Source: Asterias amurensis
Lineage: Eukaryota; Echinodermata; Asteroidea; Forcipulatida; Asteriidae
Direction: 5' to 3'
Assembly: GCF_032118995.1 (NCBI RefSeq)
Contig: NC_092668.1
Location: 7,171,501 to 7,235,500, forward strand
Length of the DNA stretch: 64,000 bases
Of the stretch, positions 44,250 through 55,016 are shown one piece after another. The notes under the pieces are model-generated. The model was not told where the DNA came from. It did no database searches and saw only the letters and a list, made by a program, of their open reading frames with translations. A program made the translations under genes and the position numbers. The number at the start of each line of letters is the position of its first letter. Positions within the stretch are counted from its first letter, which is position 1.

Positions 44250-44392
44250 AACAATTGTTGCACGCTGTGATTGGGGTCTATGGGTTTTTACACCCTCGAG
44301 GGAAAATGGCACCCTCGGCTTCGCCTCGGGTGCCATTTCCCCCTGCAGGTGTACAAAACGCCATGGACCCTGTCACAGCGTGCAACAATTGT
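44250..44392. repeat. foldback sequence with GC-rich inner hairpin
   Basis: ACAATTGTTGCACGCTGTGA pairs exactly with TCACAGCGTGCAACAATTGT. Inside, GGAAAATGGCACCC pairs with GGGTGCCATTTCC around CTCGGCTTCGCCTC (44301-44340). Confidence 0.8.
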
Positions 44393-45165
44393 ATATTGTT
44401 CAATGATGATTGATGGCATAACATGTGTAACATGACCAAAATTGCCTGGAACTATTCAGTATCTTTTTATCCTAAAAGCACTTCTAAAATCTACTGTTTG
44501 TTTCTCACAAGTATGTAGATGTCTTCTTTACCGCTGCCCCCGTGTGAAGCCTTCACTATTGCCTTATAAATAAGGTGCAGGTTGAGACAGACTTAAAACT
44601 TGTGCTATAGAGCCTTGATGTGTGTTTGATTTTAGCGGTTCTCGGTCGTGCCCCAGTTCCATCATTCGCTTTGACAGTTGCTTGTACACTTTGGTGTTTT
44701 TGATTAAAGAGGTCCTCCAAGGCTGACTGGATCTCCAATTCTTCAGTTTTTTTTAAAGGACGAACGTGGGTAATTATCTGCACACACTTGTCCTGGGAAA
44801 AAAAAACGCCACACACCGGGGTCGACCTATGGAAGCTAAACGAACGCACCCTTAGCTAGGTTGTCTTTTATGAAAATTTGCAAATAAATAAAGTTAACTA
44901 AAAAAAATTAAATGGTCCACATTCGCTCCTGAGGCCTAATGATAACAATAATATTAATGACACAGTACTTATTTACATTGTAGCATATCACACACAATTC
45001 TCATAAAACAATTAATAAAGTAAACTAGCATCCAAGCAGGTAACTTTCAAGTTGTGACTTTAAAACAGTTTATGTTCTTGCAGTTTTGGTGGGATGTGCT
45101 AGTGCATTCCATAGAGAAGGTGATTAAATCACGTAAGACCGATGTCCGTATTTCTTAGTTCGCAT

Positions 45166-45204
45166 GGTGCCGAGTTTGTGGGTGCTGAGTTTGCGAGGGT
45201 GCTG
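45166..45204. repeat. inverted units of the 43659 minisatellite
   Basis: GGTGCCGAGTTTGTGGGTGC followed by TGAGTTTGCGAGGGTGC is the reverse complement of the unit at 43659-43792. Confidence 0.8.
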
Positions 45205-45444
45205 AAGTGTCCGGTATTCGTAGATGTACACATAGTGCAAACCAAATATACAAAATTGAAACAATTTGTAGAAAAGCTATTTATTTTTTAAGCAGTTAGG
45301 CCTATTCTCTCCTGAAGCAGCTGAATGAGCTTGGGCCCCAAATAAATTGTATCAACTACAATATTTAGGTGCCTGGTTTACAATATATCAATATAGATAC
45401 CATTTATGTATTTACATTTTAAGAATATTTTTTTAAAGAAAGAT

Positions 45445-45517
45445 TGACTAGGTCGACTAGGATTTGAACCACCGACCTCGTGTCGGCGCTCTACCAACTG
45501 AGCTATCTACGTAGCCC
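45445..45517 (-). repeat. tRNA-like repeat with upstream GACAAAATA block
   Basis: On the minus strand: GTAGATAGCTCAGTTGGTAG (A box), CGCCGACACGAGGTCGG and GGTTCAAATCC (B box). The anticodon stem closes a five-base loop, so it is not a working tRNA. Confidence 0.55.
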
Positions 45518-45802
45518 ATGTTGGAAGTCTCCTTATTTTGTCAATATCTTTGTCTGGGGTTCAACCCCTAAATCATTTATACAGTGCTATTGTTATCTTA
45601 CAAAATTTGTCAGTCTGTGAGTGACACCTACATGTAGTCTCATTATTTTTAGACACCGGTGTGCTCATCCAGGTGAGCCCCTGACGGGAGCTAATCAAAT
45701 GACGGGAGCTAATCAAATGATCACTCACCCTCTTGTGGTGACATCATAGCACGGGGGCAAAGAAATTTGACCCTGGGAAGCTAATCGAACGCACCCTTTG
45801 TA

Positions 45803-45955
45803 ACGGGGTTCTTTTACATGTATCATTAACCAACAGCTTTACATCCGATCCAAAGGACGAAGCATAGGTCAAGTGTCTTCCTTAAGGACACAAGTGTCAC
45901 AATCGGGACTTGAACCCACACTCTGCCGATTAGAAATCACCAGAGTTTGAGTCCA
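45803..45955 (-). mobile_element. tRNA-Leu-type SINE, diverged
   Basis: Minus-strand reading gives CAGAGTGTGGGTTCAAGTCC, GTGACACTTGTGTCCTTAAG, a GCTTCGTCCTTTGGATC block and GTAAAAGAACCCCG, the order seen in 25496-25790. Confidence 0.75.
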
Positions 45956-46369
45956 CAAATTATAAGAATCTGGTGTTACTACAGAATAGATAATTTTTCT
46001 AGATTATTCTCAACTTTGAAATCCCATCCATATTTTTGTAATAAAACTGAAATATAATTTGACTCAAATTTTTGTTTGTAAGTTTGTGCTTTATTGTTGA
46101 CTCTTTTTGGTTCATTAACTCAAAGCCCACAAGCCATCAGAATCCAACTACAAATGTTGTTTCTGTTTTACTGTTTTTCTGCCAACTGATTATGCTTGCC
46201 TAGTTTGGATGGCAAATTTACCATATGGTGTTGGATTTAGTTAGAGTGCAGAAGCTATCAAGTTAGTATCAAGTGAGTTGTGTAACATGTACATGTAGAA
46301 TGGTCCCGTCTTTATTACTGGTCTTATAATGGGAACACACCTTAGGTTTCTGGAACCATTAGATTGTTA

Positions 46370-46612
46370 ACCCTATACAAGTATAAGGCGATTATGTCCA
46401 TGCAGGAAAAACAATCCATACACAATCTGAGAAATGTATCTGACAGTAACGTTTCTCAGATTCAAATTTTTGTTTCAAAATCTTTATCCATTACTCTGAA
46501 GTGAAATGATTCTCAACAATGCTTTATACTATTGAAAGCTGCTGTACTTCTTCCAAAGTAAGTTTTTATTGCCATGTTAATAGTGATTACCAAACCTGTA
46601 CCTTCCCCTGGA
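46370..46612. mobile_element. family A MITE remnant
   Basis: ATTCTCAACAATGCTTTATACTATTG, the GCTGCTGTACTTCTTCCAAAG region and a final AAACCTGTACCTTCCCC match the right half of the GGGAAGGTACAC subfamily. The left end is unclear. Confidence 0.5.
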
Positions 46613-47645
46613 GACCCAAGATTTCAAGTTCAACTTGTGTCATAACCCCAAATTATTTCAAGTTTACCCAATCAGTTTCCCTGAAAATTTTATGACAGTA
46701 TTTTTAAAAAGGAAATATTTGTTTATATGTAATGACTTAAGACATTAGAGAAAGAAACAATCGAGTACAAACTTTTTCTAATTTTCTAATTCATTTATTT
46801 AATCATCCTTAATTACTGTTAATTACTGTGATAAAGGACTAGCAAGGTGGAACATGCATCAACACTCTCTGCTTAAACACCAACTATCCACAGAGTTTTT
46901 CAAAAAACTTTTTTCCAAGAGGTGGTGCAGAGTCTTAAAAATATAAGTAATAATGGAATAGTCTTATTTAAAAACAAATTAACTTTTTTTTTCTCTTTGC
47001 AAAAACACAATTTATGCTAATTTACAATAAAAATAAATACCCACAAACAAATCTGTCACGGTTTCCACAACCTTAAAGCTAAGAAGTACTTGCTCGAATA
47101 AAATCTATAGCAACCTATATACAAACAAACATTTCATAATACAACATAATATAAACATTATGCCACTTTTACCCCAAGTGAATACACATCTATAAACCTC
47201 TACAAAGTTTTCTGGCTGTGGCTGACCAAGGTCAAAGGTCATCATAAACTGACCACATTTAACGATTTAATACATTATTGGTTTTGGAAGAGTATATTCA
47301 TTCTTATTATCTTGCTTGTCAATAAATACACCAAACAACAACCGACATGTGAAATTTTGTTAACAGTGAGTGGTCAAACTTAAGGTAAACAATTTTGTGC
47401 ACATTTATTAACCAATTTGGCAAACCAAAATGAGCACTTGAGAGACAGTTTTCACGCATGCACTGTCATATTTCACAAGGAATATTTCTAAGGACAATTG
47501 CTACTGGTGCCAAATTACAAATGGTAAACTTTCATATTTACAACCCTCTATACATAGATACCATGTAGTTCACACTTGACATCACACAGTGTAGAGTGGG
47601 CCATAATCAATGGCAATGACAGATCATGTTTTGAATGCACAACTA
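46613..47645. other. no gene seen; AT-rich DNA
   Basis: I see no coding frame and no recognised repeat. It may belong to a long 3' untranslated or intergenic zone. Confidence 0.4.
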
Positions 47646-47650
47646 TGCGT

Positions 47651-47784
47651 TGAGCCTGGTTCATACTTCCTGCGACTGCGAAGTGAATTTTTGTGACACA
47701 ACAACCCATATGTGCTCCATTTCCCTTTGTGACGCAATAAAATTCGCATCGCATGAAGCAAACGCAGGAAGTATGAACCGAGCT
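47651..47784. mobile_element. foldback MITE, family L copy 2
   Basis: GAGCCTGGTTCATACTTCCTGCGACTGCGA at the left is matched by GCAAACGCAGGAAGTATGAACCGAGCT at the right. The interior carries TTTTGTGAC and GTGACGCAATAAAATTCGC. Confidence 0.8.
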
Positions 47785-47944
47785 GTACGCATATATACTG
47801 CGGAGTTCCCTCAAATCTCTTGCACGATTGGTCAGTGAACCACTTGGCTGTGTAGAAAATTCAGTTTGCTTCACACATCTCACAGCAGAAACCCAAGTTA
47901 TCCATAAAGATAGAGTCATCCGGAATCTATCTACACTGTCTATA

Positions 47945-48054
47945 TTTTATGGCTCTGCTTACCGGGGAATTCTGTGCTTACTGTGCCCTGTTAAAGCACC
48001 CGTTTTTTACGAGCAGTAAGCGCAGAATTCTGTTGTCAGCCGACTTGGCCCATA
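47945..48054. mobile_element. family F MITE, short copy
   Basis: TATGGCTCTGCTTACCGGGGAATTCTGTGCTT and GAGCAGTAAGCGCAGAATTCTG are family F sub-terminal motifs in inverted order; the left GGGCCC is lost and the right end is TTGGCCC. Confidence 0.65.
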
Positions 48055-48462
48055 TGATTTGGCCTTGGTTTCGATCGTACATAATCTTGCAGTATACCAT
48101 TTTCCACCAGTACAAGAGTTGAACACAATAGACCTTTATCAATGATAATCATGCTGCCTCCATCTTGGTTCCATGTATCGAAATAGGAACTAGACTAGTT
48201 TGTTTTTCCAGCCTCGGTTTGGTAACATTGACATCAGATCATTGATATGGGAGAAGTTCAAGATGGTTGCACCATGATAGAGGTCAATTGTCAAATTCAG
48301 ACAGCTGGTTTCACATTTTGTATAACACAACACATGATTAAAATACACTCAATATTGGAAACCTGTTCAGGTCAAAATGACAACATGTCGGAAAGGGGGA
48401 GGGGGTGGGGCTAAATGTAGATGTTCTGCACACAATAACGCCAACATGGATGGGGATGTACC

Positions 48463-48643
48463 TGGGCCAAATTTCATGGCTCTGCTTACCGTAAGCACAA
48501 AATCGGCGCTTACAGAAACAGGGAATTCCATACTTACACCAAGCATATTTCACAAGTTAGCGAGGAATTTTGGCTTTGCAAGCGCAGAATGGTGATCGTC
48601 AGAGCAGATTTCGGCAGTAAGCAGAGTCATGAAATTGTGCCCA
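48463..48643. mobile_element. family F MITE, internally shortened
   Basis: The ends GGGCCAAATTTCATGGCTCT and GCAGAGTCATGAAATTGTGCCC are inverted, with GCTTACCGTAAGCAC inside. Confidence 0.8.
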
Positions 48644-48649
48644 TATGGT

Positions 48650-49600
48650 GATGTACCAGAAGATGATTTTAGTAACGGTAAAATATATTCTGAAGGTTCA
48701 ACACGACCCCCATTTATCTATTACGTTTTCCAGCATTGTGCGTGTACTTTCTTAATGCTTTTGCACCACAAGTAACTTGGGCCTTTTAAACACAATCAAA
48801 CTTTACATCCCTGAACTGGAAAAAAAAAATCTTGTTCTACAATATGTTTTTTTGCAGCACAGCTAAGAAATTGAGGAATTTCCATATATTCACCATTAAG
48901 TACCCACTTAAATTGAATGGCAATTTGCAAGGATTTTATTCTAATCTTACCAGCTTAAATTCACAATAAATAATTAAAAACTCAACACAATTAAATTTTT
49001 AATTTTTTTGTTGCGAATCATGCGGGAAAAAGTATTCTGTATAATTTGTTGACCCTCTTACTTAACTGGTAACCCATGTGTATTCAAATGTATTCAAAGG
49101 CAAACATTACATCTTATCACAAACAATGAACATACGGGTATACATAGGTCATAGGTTAAACGCTCACATCCACATTTCAAAGCACAGACGGAAGACATTC
49201 AACAATATTCAAAGGTTAATGATCCTTAACCAGCAGCTGCACTGGGGAAAAAATGCAATTATTTCATTTTCTCCCCTTTCAATTAAATGAGCATAATTGA
49301 AACTGGTTATCTTTGATAACTAGCACAAATTCTACAGTTTGTAGAACTCTGTAATCTAATAACCATGGTTATATCGGTAAAAGATAGAATTGAAAGGTAT
49401 CGGTTTAAAATTGCGATAGTTATACATGTATGAGCAAGCATATATAAACCCTTTGCATTATGCAAAAAGCTACACTGGCGCGCACCTTTTCACGCACAAA
49501 GAACAACTATTCTCCATCATTTATTTGCCTCCTTTCACCCCAGTGAGGGCACTTTTTGAGTGTAGTGTGACGTCACATGCAAGGGGTCTATTGAACAATT
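48650..49600. other. no gene seen
   Basis: AT-rich sequence with only short frames and no recognised element. Confidence 0.4.
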
Positions 49601-49605
49601 CAACT

Positions 49606-49728
49606 CCTGATTTCATGGCTCTGCTTACCGTGGAATTCTGCAATTTCTGGCCATAAAATTATATGTTTCACAGAGCACCGTGAGTGCAGAATTCTGCAGT
49701 AAGTACATGTAGAGCCATGAATTTGAAA
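49606..49728. mobile_element. family F MITE, shortest copy
   Basis: GATTTCATGGCTCTGCTTACCG at the left faces CAGTAAGTACATGTAGAGCCATGAATTTG at the right, with GGAATTCTGC and GCAGAATTCTGC pairing between. Confidence 0.65.
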
Positions 49729-52030
49729 CTTTTTCTAAAATAAGCGCACCTTACCAGAGAAAAACCATTATGTGTCTATTCATGAGCGAAGTTCAAGGCA
49801 TGATAGATCAAGTCAGCATATTATTGATTTCACAAGCTTTTTTTTGGCAATTATCATTTTAACACACTAACAATCACATGTAAATTTGCTGTGTACATGA
49901 TTATCAAATCAGACATGATTTACATAATTCATGCGCATAATTAGTTTTACCCAACTCTTTGAATGACAAGTAAGAACCTGAGGCTTTGTCCCTTTTCGAA
50001 ACCATGGCTTTGGCTTTGGATTCAGCTCAAGATAGCTTGGTAGTTGTTTTGACAATTGTGTGTGCTTTGTGCATACGCCCTCAGTGCTTCAGACGAGAGG
50101 ACGGAGCCTGAAGCCAAATTCAAAGCAGAAACCGTGGTTTTGAAAAGGGTCTATATGCATGGTGGACGTCTGGCACCATGTCTACCCTTGGAAAGAGAAA
50201 GATAAAATAGCATCTTTTATTTTCTACATTTTTCTTATTGATTGAGGTTGGAAATGAACAATTTTAAAAAGAGGAGAAAACAAGTGGGATAATTTTGTTT
50301 TAAAGATGCAACACATTTCTGTTTCTTTAAAACAATGGCTACAGTGACAAATTGTTAAGCATACCCTGATTCAAGCATAAAAACATACAAAGCAAATCAT
50401 CACACACATTTTGATTATGGACATTCGGGTTCCTACAAAAACACACTTTTTAAATTATACTGTTGGCTGAACTTGTCTTAAAAGGCACTTTTAGGATTGC
50501 ATTTAGTTCTTTTGAAACAACACACTTGGTGCGACTTTAACAAAGATCTTTTGAGCTACAGTCAATATTTGTGCACATAGTGAAAGTTACGAATCTCTAA
50601 GATTTAGCTTTGTGCCACACACATAGAAAATGAGTCCCCAGAAAAATTAAGATCTCAAATTTAGCTAATGAGTTGGTTAACACCGATGACTTGATCAGGG
50701 CCAGATATCATAAAACTGTTTAAACAGTTAACAGTTTTCTACTAAGCAGACATGAGCAGCATACCAGTCACAAATTATACATGTGACATGGTTATGTATT
50801 GCTGTGTACTGAGGTGTGCGTATGCAATACAATGCAAAAAGATATGCAGTACCAGAAATGCATGCTGTATAGACCAATCCGATGTGCACCGGGCGCGCAA
50901 GTGTAGAGCACCACGTGCCATTTGCTGGGGTGTTTTCAATGCCGAGATTGTGCACAAAAAGACACCGCAGTTGGTAATTTTCAATAGAGGGCACTACCAA
51001 TTTTGTTTAGTCGGATTGGTCTATACAACCAAAAAAACACGCTCAGTTTATTTGTTTGTTTGTTTGTTTGTTTATTTGTTGTTTTTTAACGCTCAGTGAC
51101 GTGCCATGACAAGGTGTAAATAATCAATGCTACATGACCTCTAATCCTCCAATCAAATGACAAGAATTTAACATTGACAAAAACAAATCTATGACCCTAT
51201 CTTTAAGGCCTGTGTAGCTCCTAAATTCATAGAGGTGTTTAAATGCATCAACTAATGTATACTAGTTTGTATACTAAGTAACTACGTCTTCCAGAGCCCA
51301 AAGTGCCGTCCAAAGTGGAATTTCATACTTTGGCTGGCCAACTAACAGGGTACAAGCCACTACCAATATACAATGAAATGGTTTCATTTGCCAGTTTTAA
51401 ATTCTGCTTAGCGCAAGTGCAGAAACTTGTTAATCAGTTCATTATCCAATGAATGAGGACCCTACAAATTTATAACTTTTTTTGCAATGAACAGTTTATG
51501 AATATTCTTTGAAACTCTCTTACCAGTTACTACATTTCAAAATTGACGTTAACTGAAAAAGCAAACTACACTCTTGGGGACGTACTGCTTCCACGTCAAA
51601 CAAAAACGTTCCAAGTAGAAGCGAAAAATAAAACCATGGGAAAGAAAGCTTAAGGCGTATTTACTATTTCAAAATCTGCTACTACATTGAATGTTTTGCG
51701 CAAGGTTTAAAAAACAACTACCAGCCAATACTGCATCTATTTGGGAAAAAAAAAGAGAAAATGCTAAACATAGTCTCTACGTAAAAGTTTATAATTTATC
51801 AGAATTGTAAAAATGTCTAATTTAATTTACAATGGCAGTGCATTTAGCGTCACCCTGTACACAGTGTATTATTATCTGTCTCACAGTGAATCATGTTAAT
51901 ACCTAGTTGGTTTTTGGAACAGTTCAATTGCTTCATACAATGAAACTAACCTGTCAAAACTTCATTTCAAGTTTTTGAGATATTGCTGAAAATCTGAAGT
52001 GGCCAGGAAGAATAATCCATAATTGGAATA
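49729..52030. other. no gene seen; few repeats
   Basis: Only small features stand out: inverted TTTGGCTTTGGATTCAGCTC and GAAGCCAAATTCAAAG near 50010-50120, and a (TTTG)n run at about 51054-51075. On the minus strand the first AATAAA downstream of the MOB1 stop that I noticed falls near 51072, so part of this could be a long 3' untranslated region. Confidence 0.35.
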
Positions 52031-52230
52031 CACCAACCGAGAGACATCACTGTCAGTATTGCTTCTCACATTCAGAATTTTGGGGATAAAAACTGATATT
52101 TTTTTCCATAACCACATAAGTGAATTGCCTCTCAAAAGGCCTTATACCATCAAAAGCTGCTGTACTTCTCACTATTCTTACTGCCATTAATTTTAAGAGT
52201 GATTACCATATGTATACCTTCCCTTCAAGG
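52030..52230. mobile_element. family A MITE remnant
   Basis: The final part (GCTGCTGTACTTCTCACTATT, then GTGATTACCATATGTATACC and TTCCCTTCAA) matches the right end of the GGGAAGGTACAC subfamily. The rest is too diverged to align by eye. Confidence 0.45.
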
Positions 52231-53436
52231 ACATCACAAACTCTTTAATGATTTTAGATCAATGAAAAATAACCAACTATAGAGGGCACTGTTCGTGTTA
52301 TTCATAGCATCATATGAGGGCCACTTCATCATTTTTCATAAATCATCAAGGCTGTTGGGGCAGGAGATTTTGTTTTTGCATTTAGGAGAAGGGATGAAGA
52401 ATAGTATTCGTTTCTTTACCCGGAATGGCGTAGTGGTATAACTTGCAGATGGTAGTACGTTTTACCTACGGGGGTCGGGGCTTACAAGGGTATACGGGGT
52501 TGCTCAAAACTTTGCCACAGCTTGCAAAGTGAAAATAGCTACAAGTTAACAGGCTTTACATGTATATGTACAGATAAAGAGTAGGTCCACCGGGTGATTT
52601 TACAACCAGCTAAGGGGTCTCCCATGAGTGACGAAATGTGTTACTGAATAAATGCACGTCTGCCAGCAGTCAGGGCCTTGCTATATATAGAGCATCAAGA
52701 AGTTATAAAGACAATAGAGCTTTGTTACAACACGAAAGCATGCCAACCTTCCTCACAGTAATCAAGAGAGATTTCTTTTAAAAACAATATATACAGCAGA
52801 AAATCTTGATTTACATTTTAAATATTAAATATAGTCGGTGAAATCACCAACAATTAGAAAACAAAGGGAAAACTTTCTGTATCCTGCCACAACTTTTTCA
52901 TTCGTTTTGAAATACATTTGTAAATTAGTATCTAATTTACTCAAATGAGATATTCCTTTTGGTAAAAATAAGTGGTGGCAGGATAAGGACAATTTTCCAA
53001 ACAAAGTCTACAGTACGCCTTTTCCCTGTCAATGGCCGTTGGATATTCCTGTACGGAGTCTATGACAATCAGAATGAGGCTAGAGGTAAGTTAGACTGGT
53101 GCCTTTGATTCTACAACTCACGCTATTGCCACTGCATGGCCATTACAGAGTACCAAACATAAATAAGTTATTGAAGGGTGGGGGATCTGAACCTAGCAAA
53201 AGATATTCTTGTTTTAAACTTTGCTTGTTCTGTCCCTCCCCGCCAGCTAATGGAACATTCCAACTTGTCAATCACATCGAGATGGATTGACGATTTAAAC
53301 CACACCTTCTTCAACAACTCTCACAATGCTACATGCAACTCACTCAAAGCCCTGTGAAGCCCTTTTCACACGGTATCTCGTACTTCTGTGGAATACAGCC
53401 CTGGTGAGGCCCTGGTGAGTTTTTCACATCCCAAGG

Positions 53437-53639
53437 TTAAGCCCGGTTCACTTCCTGCGAATGCGAATGCAAATGCGATGCGAATTTGACGTGAATTTGA
53501 CGTCACAACTCTGTATTTGCAGGGATATTTGCAAGAGAGTTAAGCGCAACTCAACTGCTGCGAATTTTTCATTGCCAATATTATGTGACGTCAACATTCG
53601 TATTGCATTCGCATTCACAGGAAGTATACACCGGGCTTC
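53437..53639. mobile_element. foldback MITE, family L copy 3
   Basis: AGCCCGGTTCACTTCCTGCG and AGGAAGTATACACCGGGCTT are inverted ends, with GAATGCGAATGCAAATGCG and GCATTCGCATTC next to them. The middle carries TGACGTCAC and GTGACGTCA. The Asn/Ala/Ile-rich frames here are element-derived. Confidence 0.85.
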
Positions 53640-53844
53640 ACACCGGCGCACTTTCACAATGCCCTGCATACGTCACTATTCCACAGGGTTCCGGTTGCAC
53701 GTTTTGAGAATACCCCAGGGTTTTGTCGCTTACCCCTATTCCAGAGCAGGGGTGGCTATGCCCCGGGGTATACTCATCTGCCAGGGTAGAGCGATCCAAG
53801 TGTGAAAAGGGCCGTACAATATTCCCCCGGGTTGCCCTGGGGAA

Positions 53845-54053
53845 TAGACAGTATTGAATAACCCCATTTTTCTATGAAAGTCGCCATTTTGTAGGGCAAG
53901 CAATATGCGGATCCAAACGCGTACATCTATGAAGCACGCAGTATTCAGTTTGATTTCTACTGCACATGCATGCACACACGCTCGCACACACGCACAGACG
54001 CCATGTTGTAGGGCAGATATTTGAACGGAGACGTCATATTCAATACGGTCTAT
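53845..54053. mobile_element. MITE family N, copy 1
   Basis: It shares GAATAACCCC, CTATGAAAGTCGCCATTTTG, CGCGTACATCTATGAAG and ATTTGAACGGAGACGTCATA with 59319-59532. The ends AGACAGTATTGAATAA and ATTCAATACGGTCT are inverted. Confidence 0.75.
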
Positions 54054-54777
54054 AGAGTAGTGTGAAAAGGGCTAGAGACATCATGATAATACATGATGTA
54101 CCAAGTAGTCAGAATCGTAAAAGACGGGCAGCTGGACTAAAAGCCAAGGACCAGATTAAGAGAGCTGCAAATCAGAAAAATATTGCTTAACAAAATTACT
54201 TGCCAAGCGGTAATAACCATGCAGCCAGTCACAAAAACGTTATGGAATATGGTCGTGACCCGCAGCCAATTTCATAACAAGTAAGCAGACGTTTTCTGAT
54301 TACGGAGTGGTACTTAGCAGAATGTCCATTTCATAATCTGTGCAGACAAAGCAAAAGGCATGCTTACTTGCCGACAGTTCTTGTAAGCAGAGCAAAGGAG
54401 GGTTCTTGTAAGCAGATTTGCAACAAAACAAATCCATACTTAACGCAGACAAGCACAGCCAAATCTTCTTTATCACTCATGAAACACACCCTGTCTGCTA
54501 AAGTGTATAGAAATGGCTGAACCATAACCAACTTGTATGAAAGTGGCCGCAGGTTTTCGCTAAGCAATTTTGTGTTCTTGTCGCTTTACAAATTTGGCCC
54601 CCAATGGAGGGAAAGTGTATTTTACACGGATATTTATGTAAATTCTGTCTCACAAATAACATCAAACTCTCCTGAAACCACAACTTGAGTTGTTCAAAAA
54701 AAGCAAATTTCTGCCAAATGTAACTTGCTCGGTAATAAAAAAAAGACATACCTTTAAAAATGTACAAATAAAAAGAA

Positions 54778-55016
54778 CTATGGTTTGCCGTTAAATAATG
54801 TAATTAGATCTTGCAATGGAGCAAGTTCCTTGGACTCAATAAGGTTAAATTCCTGGACAAAGTAAATGAAATGTTTGAAGGACGTGTTGAGATGCGCCTC
54901 TTCCCTGAGCTTGACGATCTCTGAGAAGTGCTGATGGTAAACGTGGGCGTAGACCCGGAACAGACGCTTGAGTATCGTCTTGGCAATGGTGGAGAAATTC
55001 TTGGGGAAACTTACGC
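54778..55016 (-). CDS. MOB1-like: MOB1 last exon
   Basis: Encodes (G)[59 protein letters not shown], then [19 protein letters not shown] and TAG at 54780-54778. Acceptor ACCAG. It carries the two zinc-binding His residues. Confidence 0.96.

Larger units (their letters stand above)
53357..54073. mobile_element. outer element with AGCCCTTTTCACAC ends, holding two others
   Basis: AAGCCCTTTTCACACGG at the left is mirrored by GTGTGAAAAGGGCT at the right; another GTGTGAAAAGGGCC sits at 53799-53812. Inside are the family L element (53437-53639) and the family N element (53845-54053). Confidence 0.7.

Noticed and set aside
44301..44340. GC-rich hairpin resembling a rho-independent terminator
   Set aside because: It lies within a eukaryotic foldback sequence, has no following T-run and no bacterial context.
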